DNA of 13,935 nucleotides. Source: Pseudomonadota bacterium (GTDB lineage: Bacteria > Pseudomonadota > Alphaproteobacteria > Rhizobiales > Xanthobacteraceae). Location of the stretch: assembly GCA_023386885.1 (NCBI GenBank), contig JAEWIX010000054.1, forward strand, positions 1-13,935, written 5' to 3'. Below are positions 1-5,461 of the stretch, piece by piece. Below the pieces are notes generated by a model. It saw only the letters and a program-made list of their open reading frames with translations. It was not told the DNA's origin and searched no databases. Made by a program: the position numbers and the translations under genes. How positions within the stretch are numbered: the first letter of the stretch is position 1; the number at the start of each line of letters is the position of its first letter.

Positions 1-408
1 CAATTCCGGATTGAGGATGGTGATGTCGCCGACGGTCTGGATGTCGCCCGCGGTCACGGTGCCCGGACCCTGCTTCTTCACGACCATGCGCTTCGGGCCT
101 TCGCCCTGCATCTTGATCGAGATGTCCTTGATGTTCAGCACGATGTCGGTGACGTCTTCACGCACGCCGGCGATCGAGGAGAACTCGTGCAGCACGCCGT
201 CGATGTGCACCGACTGCACCGCCGCGCCTTGCAGCGAGGACAGCAGGATGCGGCGGAGCGCATTGCCCAGCGTCTGTCCGAAGCCACGCTCGAGCGGCTC
301 GGCAACAACGGTTGCGAAACGGGTTGCGTCCGCGCCCGGCGTCACCTGGAGCTTGTTGGGGCGGATCAATTCTTGCCAATTTTTCTGGATCGTCACTGTT
401 TCACCCAT
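1..408 (-). CDS. rpoA: RNA polymerase alpha subunit, N-terminal part (partial)
   Basis: This is the first 136 codons of the RNA polymerase alpha subunit; the rest lies beyond the left edge. The alpha N-terminal domain dimerises and is the platform on which beta and beta' assemble. The translation begins MGETVTIQKNWQELIRP and contains the hallmark LERGFGQTLGNALRRILLSS around residues 39-58, where the family's beta-binding Arg lies, then VHIDGVLHEFSSIAGVREDV. It is the last gene of the block, 115 nt after rpsK, and rpsD is not between them. I chose the ATG at 406-408 because MGETVTIQ is the usual rhizobial start. An in-frame ATG at 424-426 would add MAKLAC. Neither start has a clear Shine-Dalgarno sequence. 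Confidence 0.96.
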   Translation of the reverse strand, partial: MGETVTIQKNWQELIRPNKLQVTPGADATRFATVVAEPLERGFGQTLGNALRRILLSSLQGAAVQSVHIDGVLHEFSSIAGVREDVTDIVLNIKDISIKMQGEGPKRMVVKKQGPGTVTAGDIQTVGDITILNPEL

Positions 409-523
409 ACAGGCCAGCTTTGCCATCAAAACAACTGGCGTTGGAGGTCGCGGGGATCGGCCCGCGTACGTAGATCGAACAGCCGTCGCGGCCCGTGGCC
501 TGACCGCGACAAAAGCTTAAGTC
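409..523 (-). promoter_or_regulatory. rpsK-rpoA leader with two stem-loops
   Basis: This 115-nt spacer holds no gene. Two inverted repeats can be read in it. One has 7-bp arms at 485-491 and 504-510 with a 12-nt loop. The other has 6-bp arms at 449-454 and 461-466 with a 6-nt loop. Neither is followed by a U-tract on the transcribed strand, so they are not obvious terminators. They lie where many bacteria carry rpsD. A role in rpoA expression or mRNA processing is inference only. Confidence 0.4.
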
Positions 524-913
524 TTAGACGCGGCGACGCTTGCGCGGGCGGCAGCCGTTGTGCGGGATCGTGGTCACGTCACGGATCGAGGTGACGGTGA
601 AGCCCGCCGCCTGCAATGCGCGCAGCGCCGACTCACGGCCCGAACCCGGTCCGGCAACCTCGACCTCGAGGGTGCGCATGCCGTGCTCCTGCGCCTTCTT
701 CGAAACGTCTTCGGCCGCAACCTGCGCCGCATACGGCGTCGACTTGCGCGAGCCCTTGAAGCCCATCGTGCCGGCCGACGACCAGGCAATGGTGTTGCCC
801 TGCGCGTCGGTGATGGTGATGGTGGTGTTGTTGAACGACGAATTCACATGCGCGATGCCGGACGCGATGTTCTTGCGCTCACGACGGCGAACGCGGGCAG
901 CTTCTTTGGCCAT
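524..913 (-). CDS. rpsK: 30S ribosomal protein S11
   Basis: S11 is a 30S platform protein that binds 16S rRNA near the mRNA exit and contacts the 690/790 loops. The 129-residue product has the usual length and the family signature, including HVNSSFNNTTITITDAQGNTIAWSS (split here: HVNSSFNNTT at about 23-32, then the NTIAWSSAG segment), KSTPYAAQ and the basic C-terminus NGCRPRKRRRV. The ATG at 911-913 has an AAGGA Shine-Dalgarno 6 nt upstream. It follows rpsM after a 109-nt spacer that carries a heptad repeat, and precedes rpoA. In other bacteria S11 is co-regulated with the alpha operon by S4, but the S4 gene is not here. Confidence 0.98.
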   Translation of the reverse strand: MAKEAARVRRRERKNIASGIAHVNSSFNNTTITITDAQGNTIAWSSAGTMGFKGSRKSTPYAAQVAAEDVSKKAQEHGMRTLEVEVAGPGSGRESALRALQAAGFTVTSIRDVTTIPHNGCRPRKRRRV

Positions 914-970
914 TACAGTTCCTTTTTACGATCTCAACGCCGCCGTGATTCCAGCGGCTCCACCAGATAT

Positions 971-1019
971 GCGCGTAGCGAACAGAGGCCTATTCGCTAC
1001 CGCCTATTCGCAATTCGCT
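971..1019. repeat. Degenerate heptad-repeat palindrome, copy 2
   Basis: Within the rpsM-rpsK spacer the plus strand is a run of 7-nt units: two of the type GCGNRYA (971-984), one degenerate unit, then units of the type AYTCGCW at 992-998, 1006-1012 and 1013-1019 around a diverged unit. The arms GTAGCGAA (975-982) and TTCGCTAC (993-1000) form a perfect 8-bp stem with a 10-nt loop. The part at 991-1016 matches 13762-13787 in the tuf-rpsJ spacer at 23 of 26 positions. This marks a dispersed intergenic repeat family rather than local drift. Confidence 0.65.
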
Positions 1020-1022
1020 TAG

Positions 1023-1391
1023 TTACTTCTTCTTGCCGGCGATTGCCTTGGCCGGACCCTTGCGGGTGCGCGCATTGGTATGCGTGCGCTGGCCGCGAAC
1101 CGGAAGACCGCGACGATGACGCAGGCCGCGATAGCAGCCGAGGTCCATCAGACGCTTGATGTTGATGCCGGTCTCACGGCGAAGGTCACCCTCGACCAGA
1201 TAGTCGCGGTCAATGACTTCGCGGATCTGCAGCACTTCCGCGTCGGTGAGCTGGTTGACCCGGCGCTCCACCGGAATCTTCACCTTCTCAAGGATATCGG
1301 CCGCGTTCTTCTGGCCGATGCCGTGAATGTATTGCAGCGCGATCAGCACGCGCTTGTTGGTCGGGATATTCACACCTGCGATACGGGCCAC
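1023..1391 (-). CDS. rpsM: 30S ribosomal protein S13
   Basis: S13 sits in the 30S head, contacts S19 and the P-site tRNA, and forms bridges to the 50S subunit. The 122-residue product matches the family from MARIAGVNIPTNKRVLIAL at the N-terminus, through the helix-two-turn-helix segment YIHGIGQKNAADIL and the GCYRGLRHRRGLPVRGQRTHTNARTRKG motif (about residues 87-114), to a basic AIAGKKK tail. It starts with GTG at 1389-1391, supported by a GGAG Shine-Dalgarno 8 nt upstream and by the conserved N-terminus. It follows adk after a 153-nt spacer and precedes rpsK, the usual alphaproteobacterial order. Confidence 0.98.
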   Translation of the reverse strand: MARIAGVNIPTNKRVLIALQYIHGIGQKNAADILEKVKIPVERRVNQLTDAEVLQIREVIDRDYLVEGDLRRETGINIKRLMDLGCYRGLRHRRGLPVRGQRTHTNARTRKGPAKAIAGKKK

Positions 1392-1544
1392 AGATCTCTC
1401 TCCTGTCGCCGGCCATGTTGAACCGGCAGTTTCTCGATTATTTCGGCAGGCGGTCGCAAACGCGAATACGACGCCCGCCCCTCAATCACCTTGGGGCCCG
1501 GCATCGTCTGAAAATCCGACTGAATGCTGGGCTTATTAAAGGAT
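1392..1544 (-). other. adk-rpsM spacer, no gene seen
   Basis: This 153-nt spacer is long for the cluster. It holds the rpsM Shine-Dalgarno (GGAG) at its downstream end and a weak inverted repeat with 5-bp arms at 1477-1481 and 1493-1497 and an 11-nt loop. I searched the transcribed strand by eye for a sigma-70-like pair with 16-18 nt spacing and found none convincing. No small ORF with a Shine-Dalgarno is evident. An internal promoter for rpsM-rpsK-rpoA remains possible but is not shown. Confidence 0.35.
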
Positions 1545-2477
1545 TCATCCTCGTTTCGTCAACCGCCTGGCGGTTTTGGCTCGCTTTTTCGTGACCTTTT
1601 TCGCGGGCCGGGAACTCGCCTTGGAACCCTTGCGGGATGCTTTGGCAACCCCCTTGCGGGTGGCTGTTTTGGCCTTCTTGCCGGCCGATTTGGCCGATTT
1701 CTTCACCTTCTTGGCGCCCGACCGCTTGGGAGCGGCCTTTTTGGCTGCCTTTTTGACGGATTTTTTCACCGCTTTCTTGACTGCCTTCTTGGCGACCTTG
1801 GCTTTCTTCGCCTTCTTCTGAGTCTTGTTCGGGGCCTTGGCCTTCTTGGCCGCCGGCTTGCGCCGCGCCTTGGCGGGCTTGGCCGCGGATTCGTTCAGGG
1901 CGTCGAGCACCCGCTTGATGTCGGCGGTGACCTCGTCGATCGCCTTCATGCCGTCGATGGTCGCGAGCTTGCGCTTCTCGCCATAGTAATCGACCAGCGG
2001 CTCGGTCTGGGCGCGATAGTTGGCCAGCCGCTGCGACAACACTTCCGGCGTGTCATCGGCGCGGACGGCTTCGCCGCGCGCCTTCATCTCGGCGATGCGG
2101 GTTTCGACCCGGCGCAGCAGCGCGCCTTCGTTGACGCGCAGTTCAAGGACGGCGTCGAGCGCCAGTCCCTTCGACTTCAGGAGCTTGTCGAGCGCCTGGG
2201 CCTGCGGCACCGTGCGCGGGAATCCGTCAAGAATAAAGCCGGCTTTGGCGTCCGGCTCCTCGATGCGATCGGCGATGATGCCGACGACAACCTCGTCGGG
2301 CACCAACCCGCCGCTGGCCATGATGTCCTTGGCCTTGAGACCGACCGGCGTTCCGGCCTTCACCGCGGCACGCAGCATGTCGCCGGTGGAAAGCTGGACG
2401 ATACCGTGGCGTTGAACCAGATGCTGCGCTTGTGTTCCCTTGCCCGCCCCCGGCGGCCCGAGAAGTATCAGTCTCAT
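1545..2477 (-). CDS. adk: Adenylate kinase with long Lys/Ala-rich C-terminal tail
   Basis: Adenylate kinase (ATP + AMP = 2 ADP) is a cytosolic enzyme that balances adenine nucleotides. The catalytic domain, about residues 1-196, has the P-loop GPPGAGKGT (7-15), the AMP-binding STGDMLR (30-36), GFILDGFPRT (80-89) and a short LID around 126-145 with no zinc-binding cysteines. Family members of this type usually have about 185-220 residues; this one has 310. Residues 201-310 contain 40 Lys, 10 Arg and no Asp or Glu, with five KKxx tetrads at 230-249, like histone H1 or chlamydial Hc proteins. The tail reads through in frame to TGA without an interruption, so it looks expressed rather than a frameshift artefact. 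The start ATG overlaps the secY stop as ATGA. The kinase call is firm; the tail's role in nucleic-acid or ribosome binding is inference. Confidence 0.97.
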   Translation of the reverse strand: MRLILLGPPGAGKGTQAQHLVQRHGIVQLSTGDMLRAAVKAGTPVGLKAKDIMASGGLVPDEVVVGIIADRIEEPDAKAGFILDGFPRTVPQAQALDKLLKSKGLALDAVLELRVNEGALLRRVETRIAEMKARGEAVRADDTPEVLSQRLANYRAQTEPLVDYYGEKRKLATIDGMKAIDEVTADIKRVLDALNESAAKPAKARRKPAAKKAKAPNKTQKKAKKAKVAKKAVKKAVKKSVKKAAKKAAPKRSGAKKVKKSAKSAGKKAKTATRKGVAKASRKGSKASSRPAKKVTKKRAKTARRLTKRG

Positions 2478-3805
2478 TTACGTCGGCCCCTTAGTTTCGA
2501 CTTCCGTATCAAGCCCTCATACTGGTGCGCCAGCAGATAGCCCTGGACCTGCGCCACCGTATCCATCGTCACGCTGACCACGATCAGCAACGATGTGCCG
2601 CCAAAGTAGAACGGAACCGAGGCGTACGAAATGAGAATTTCCGGCACGAGACAGACCAGAGCCAGATAGATCGCGCCGACGACGGTAATGCGCGACAGCA
2701 CGTAGTCGATGTATTCGGCCGTGCGCTCGCCGGGACGAATGCCGGGAATGAAGCCGCCATGCTTCTTCAGGTTGTCCGCGGTCTCGGTCGGGTTGAACAC
2801 CACGGCCGTATAGAAGAACGTGAAGAACACGATCATCGCCAGATAGAGCACGAGATAGAGCGGCCGGCCGTGGCCGAGATTCGTGTTCAGCCACTGCAAC
2901 CACTCCGGCCCGGAGCCGGCGTTGAAGTTGGCGACGGTCGTCGGCAACAGCAGCAGCGACGAGGCGAAGATCGGCGGAATCACGCCCGAGGTGTTGAGCT
3001 TGAGCGGCAGATGCGAGGACTGGCCCTCGAACATCTTGTTGCCGACCTGACGCTTCGGATACTGGATCAGCAGCCGGCGCTGCGCCCGCTCGACGAACAC
3101 GATGATCGCGATCACCGCCACCGCCATGATCAGGATGGCGAGAATCACCGCAGTCGACAGCGCGCCCTGCCGGCCGAGTTCGAGAGTGCTGGCCAGCGCC
3201 GACGGAAGTTCGGCGACGATGCCGGCCATGATGATCAGCGAAATGCCGTTGCCGATGCCGCGCGCGGTGATCTGCTCGCCCAGCCACATCAGGAACATAG
3301 TGCCGCCGGTGAGCGTCAGCGCCGTCGAGATCAGGAAGAACATGCCGGGCTGGCTGACGACGTTGCCCGCGCCCTGCAAGCCGACCGCGATGCCGTAGGC
3401 CTGCAACACCGCGAGCACCACGGTGAGATAGCGGGTGTATTGATTGATGATCTTGCGCCCCGCCTCGCCTTCCTTCTTGAGCGCTTCCAGCGACGGCATC
3501 ACCGAGGTCAGAAGCTGAAGGATGATCGATGCCGAGATGTACGGCATGATGTTGAGCGCGAAGATCGCCATGCGATCGATGCCGCCCCCCGAGAACATGT
3601 TGAACATGCCGAGGATGCCGCCCGCCTGCGTGCGGAAGATCTGGCTCCACACGCCGGGATCGATGCCGGGCAGCGGAATGTAGGTGCCCAGCCGATACAC
3701 CAGCAGCGCACCCAGCGTGAACCAGATGCGCTTCTTGAGTTCGTCCGCCTTGGCCAGCGCGGAAAAATTGAGATTGGAGGCGAGTTGTTCAGCAGCAGAG
3801 ACCAT
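2474..3805 (-). CDS. secY: Protein translocase subunit SecY
   Basis: SecY is the pore of the SecYEG translocon in the inner membrane, exporting unfolded proteins with SecA or inserting membrane proteins with the ribosome. The 443-residue product fits the family. It shows successive hydrophobic segments (ten expected), the early IWFTLGALLVYRLGTYIPLPGID segment (about 26-48), the SecY signature around NTSGVIPPIFASSLLLLP in the second half, and the cytoplasmic loop GIRPGERTAEYIDYVLSRIT containing the conserved SecA/ribosome-contact Arg. I chose the ATG at 3803-3805 (MVSAAEQLASNL), with GGGAGA about 9 nt upstream. A GTG 18 codons earlier lies inside a hairpin and gives an unlikely N-terminus. It overlaps adk by 4 nt (ATGA), which suggests translational coupling. 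Confidence 0.97.
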   Translation of the reverse strand: MVSAAEQLASNLNFSALAKADELKKRIWFTLGALLVYRLGTYIPLPGIDPGVWSQIFRTQAGGILGMFNMFSGGGIDRMAIFALNIMPYISASIILQLLTSVMPSLEALKKEGEAGRKIINQYTRYLTVVLAVLQAYGIAVGLQGAGNVVSQPGMFFLISTALTLTGGTMFLMWLGEQITARGIGNGISLIIMAGIVAELPSALASTLELGRQGALSTAVILAILIMAVAVIAIIVFVERAQRRLLIQYPKRQVGNKMFEGQSSHLPLKLNTSGVIPPIFASSLLLLPTTVANFNAGSGPEWLQWLNTNLGHGRPLYLVLYLAMIVFFTFFYTAVVFNPTETADNLKKHGGFIPGIRPGERTAEYIDYVLSRITVVGAIYLALVCLVPEILISYASVPFYFGGTSLLIVVSVTMDTVAQVQGYLLAHQYEGLIRKSKLRGRRK

Positions 3806-3958
3806 GATCAGCTTTCTCCCGCGCCCCTTGCGCCGTGATGCTCCGCCGTAGCGGAGCACTCAGCAGATGCCGGACATTCCTCGGGGCTCGGCAATCGTCT
3901 CACGTCTATCATAGCGGCATCCCGCATCGCTCGTCCGTGGCGGACGATGACGCGAATG
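3806..3958 (-). promoter_or_regulatory. rplO-secY spacer with UACG-tetraloop hairpin
   Basis: The 153-nt spacer ahead of secY holds no gene. Arms at 3839-3846 and 3851-3858 give a perfect 8-bp stem, and on the transcript the loop is UACG closed by C-G, a member of the very stable UNCG class. A second stem has 7-bp arms at 3931-3937 and 3941-3947 with a 3-nt loop, close after the rplO stop. Neither is followed by a U-tract, so they look like mRNA-stability, processing or attenuation elements rather than terminators. The secY Shine-Dalgarno lies at about 3815-3819. Confidence 0.5.
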
Positions 3959-4444
3959 TTACGCCGCTTCGCCCTCGTCGTTCTTCGGCGCCAGGATCTT
4001 CACCGATCCGCCCGCCTTCTCGATGGCTTCGATCGCCGACTTCGACGCGCCGTGAACTTCGATGTTCAGCTTCGCCTTGATCTCGCCACGGCCGAGCAAC
4101 CGCACGCCATCCTTGGCGCGGCGCAGGACGCGCGCCTTGACCAGCGCCTCGGCGTTGATCACGGCCTTGGCATCGAGCGTCTTGGCATCGATCGCGGCTT
4201 GCAGGCGGTCGAGATTGACCTCCGCGAAGTCGAGCCGGAAGATATTGTGGAAGCCGCGCTTCGGCAGGCGACGATGCAGCGGCATCTGGCCGCCCTCGAA
4301 GCCCTTGATGCGCACGCCCGAACGCGCGGTCTGGCCCTTGCCGCCACGGCCGGAGGTCTTGCCCTTGCCGGAGCCGATGCCACGGCCGACGCGCATGCGC
4401 TTTTTGCGCGAACCGGCATTGTCGGCGATATCGGTGAGTTTCAT
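3959..4444 (-). CDS. rplO: 50S ribosomal protein L15
   Basis: L15 is a late-assembly 50S protein that reaches into 23S rRNA with a long basic N-terminal extension. The 161-residue product has the diagnostic N-terminus MKLTDIADNAGSRKKRMRVGRGIGSGKGKTSGRGGKGQ (given here as its parts: KLTDIAD at 2-8, RVGRGIGSGKGKTSGRGGKG at about 18-37), followed by GFEGGQMPLHRRLPKRGF. The C-terminal half is the globular L18e/L15 fold with VHGASKSAIEAIEKAGGSV. The ATG at 4442-4444 has GAGG 8 nt upstream. It sits between rpmD and secY as in most spc operons, here separated from both by unusually wide spacers. Confidence 0.98.
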   Translation of the reverse strand: MKLTDIADNAGSRKKRMRVGRGIGSGKGKTSGRGGKGQTARSGVRIKGFEGGQMPLHRRLPKRGFHNIFRLDFAEVNLDRLQAAIDAKTLDAKAVINAEALVKARVLRRAKDGVRLLGRGEIKAKLNIEVHGASKSAIEAIEKAGGSVKILAPKNDEGEAA

Positions 4445-4551
4445 CGTCCTGTCCTCATCGTTTCCGTCATATCATCCCGTCTTTCCATCAGCGCCCGCTG
4501 ACCCGACAAGACGTGGATACCCGACACAAGGCCGGGCCTGACGGCGAATTC
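4445..4551. repeat. Palindromic intergenic element between rpmD and rplO
   Basis: This 107-nt spacer contains at 4501-4543 a sequence that I recognise as a degenerate copy of a palindrome common between genes in the Bradyrhizobium/Rhodopseudomonas group (recall, not a search). On the transcribed strand it runs from GTCAGGCCCGG to CGGGTATCCACGTC. The arms 4531-4537 and 4519-4525 pair over 7 bp, including two G-U, around the loop CUUGU. A small hairpin with 5-bp arms lies beside it (4488-4492 and 4497-4501). ACCCGACAAG at 4501-4510 recurs as ACCCGACACAAG at 4519-4530. The rplO Shine-Dalgarno is at the downstream end. Confidence 0.5.
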
Positions 4552-4746
4552 CTACTTGTCGTCAATCACGCGAACGAGGTGGTGCACCCGGTTGATCATG
4601 CCGCGAACTTCAGGCGTATCCTGCAATTCAGCAACGCGGCCGATCTTGTTGAGCTTGAGGCCGACCAGCGTCTGCCGCTGCACCTGCTGACGGCGGATCG
4701 CGCTGCCGGTCTGCATGACCTTGATCGTCTTTGTGGCCTTGGCCAT
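4552..4746 (-). CDS. rpmD: 50S ribosomal protein L30
   Basis: L30 is a small two-helix, three-strand protein of the 50S subunit. The 64-residue product MAKATKTIKVMQTGSAIRR continues with the family core RQTLVGLKLNKIGRVAELQDTPEVRGMINRVHHLVRV (parts: TLVGLKLNKI, DTPEVRGMINRVHHLV). I set the start at the ATG 4744-4746 because GGAG lies 8 nt upstream. The alternative upstream ATG (4750-4752) and GTG (4753-4755) would leave almost no gap to that Shine-Dalgarno. It lies between rpsE and rplO as in the standard spc operon. Many lineages lack L30, so its presence fits Proteobacteria. Confidence 0.97.
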   Translation of the reverse strand: MAKATKTIKVMQTGSAIRRQQVQRQTLVGLKLNKIGRVAELQDTPEVRGMINRVHHLVRVIDDK

Positions 4747-4785
4747 CGTCATCACTCCAGAACGGTCAATTCAATCTGGGACCGG

Positions 4786-4811
4786 TCGGAGCCGCGCTTG
4801 CGCCGCTCCGA
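4786..4811 (-). other. Stem-loop just after rpsE
   Basis: In the 77-nt rpsE-rpmD spacer, arms TCGGAGC (4786-4792) and GCTCCGA (4805-4811) form a 7-bp stem. After a single C/C mismatch an inner 3-bp stem (4794-4796 with 4801-4803) closes a 4-nt loop. It begins about 13 nt after the rpsE stop. The transcript downstream has no U-tract, so this is not a standard intrinsic terminator. A 3'-end stability or processing role for the upstream message is inference. Confidence 0.45.
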
Positions 4812-4823
4812 TCCGTATCCGCG

Positions 4824-5399
4824 TTATTCCGCGACCACCTCGGCATCGCCACCGATACGGCGCGACTGCAAGGTCGAGACCTTGATGTTGCGGCGCGCGG
4901 CAACCGAGCGCGGCGAATCCTGATGCTTCAGCGCGTCGAAGGTCGCACGGATCATGTTGTACGGGTTCGACGAGCCGATCGACTTCGCCACCACGTCCTG
5001 AATGCCGAGCGTCTCGAACACCGCGCGCATCGGGCCGCCGGCGATGATGCCGGTACCGGCCGGTGCGGCACGCAGATAGACGCGCCCGGCGCCATGACGG
5101 CCGGCGATGTCGTGATGCAGCGTGCGGCCTTCGCGGAGCGCGACGCGCGTAAGGTTGCGCTTGGCGGACTCGGTCGCCTTGCGGATCGCCTCCGGCACTT
5201 CGCGCGCCTTGCCGTGGCCGAACCCGACCCGGCCCTTCTGATCGCCGATCACGACCAGCGCCGCGAAACCGAAGCGCTTGCCGCCCTTGACGACCTTGGC
5301 CACACGGTTGATGTGGACGAGCTTGTCGACGAACTCGCTGTCGCGCTCCTCGCGATCCCTGCTCCGTTCGCGTCCGCCGCGTTCGCGTTCACCTGCCAT
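4824..5399 (-). CDS. rpsE: 30S ribosomal protein S5
   Basis: S5 lies at the 30S mRNA entry and helps decoding accuracy; it has an N-terminal double-stranded-RNA-binding domain and a C-terminal ribosomal S5 domain 2-like fold. The 191-residue product shows EFVDKLVHINRVAKVVKGGKRF (parts: FVDKLVHINRVAKV, KGGKRFGFAALVVIGD) followed by GRVGFGHGKAREVPEAIRKA and, in the second half, GTGIIAGGPMRAVFETLGI. The first 20 residues are a charged Arg/Glu/Asp/Gly-rich extension typical of rhizobia. I chose ATG at 5397-5399 (MAGERERGG). A TTG four codons upstream is possible but less family-like. An AAGGA lies 12 nt from the ATG, which is rather far. Confidence 0.97.
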   Translation of the reverse strand: MAGERERGGRERSRDREERDSEFVDKLVHINRVAKVVKGGKRFGFAALVVIGDQKGRVGFGHGKAREVPEAIRKATESAKRNLTRVALREGRTLHHDIAGRHGAGRVYLRAAPAGTGIIAGGPMRAVFETLGIQDVVAKSIGSSNPYNMIRATFDALKHQDSPRSVAARRNIKVSTLQSRRIGGDAEVVAE

Positions 5400-5418
5400 G
5401 GTGTTTTCCAATCCTTGC

Positions 5419-5432
5419 GGGGTGAGAACCCC
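5419..5432 (-). promoter_or_regulatory. Small hairpin directly ahead of the rpsE ribosome binding site
   Basis: In the 62-nt rplR-rpsE spacer, GGGGT (5419-5423) and ACCCC (5428-5432) form a 5-bp stem with a 4-nt loop. On the transcript it ends three bases before the AAGGA that serves rpsE. Its position could affect ribosome access, but a 5-bp stem is short and chance occurrence is possible. Confidence 0.3.
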
Positions 5433-5461
5433 AATCCATCTGTCCGTTCAACAACTGAAAC

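Noticed and set aside
1392..1544. Sigma-70-type promoter ahead of rpsM
   Set aside because: TTGCGA and AATAAT-like strings occur on the transcribed strand, but they are only 11 nt apart, too close for a functional pair.
1728..1790. Programmed frameshift in the A-rich codons of the adk tail
   Set aside because: The A runs are at most six bases, the X XXY YYZ heptamer is not met in frame (the preceding base is G or C), and the zero frame already stays open to the stop.
2525..3838. 437-codon plus-strand frame opposite secY, and a 338-codon frame opposite adk (1524-2540)
   Set aside because: Both are shadows of secure genes. They have no ribosome binding site and low-complexity composition, and the one opposite adk is the mirror of the Lys-rich tail (Leu/Gly/Phe-rich).
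2474..3859. Longer SecY starting 18 codons upstream (GTG at 3857-3859)
   Set aside because: The extension is Arg/Gly-rich and unlike SecY N-termini, its start codon lies in the UACG hairpin, and a proper Shine-Dalgarno serves the ATG at 3803-3805.
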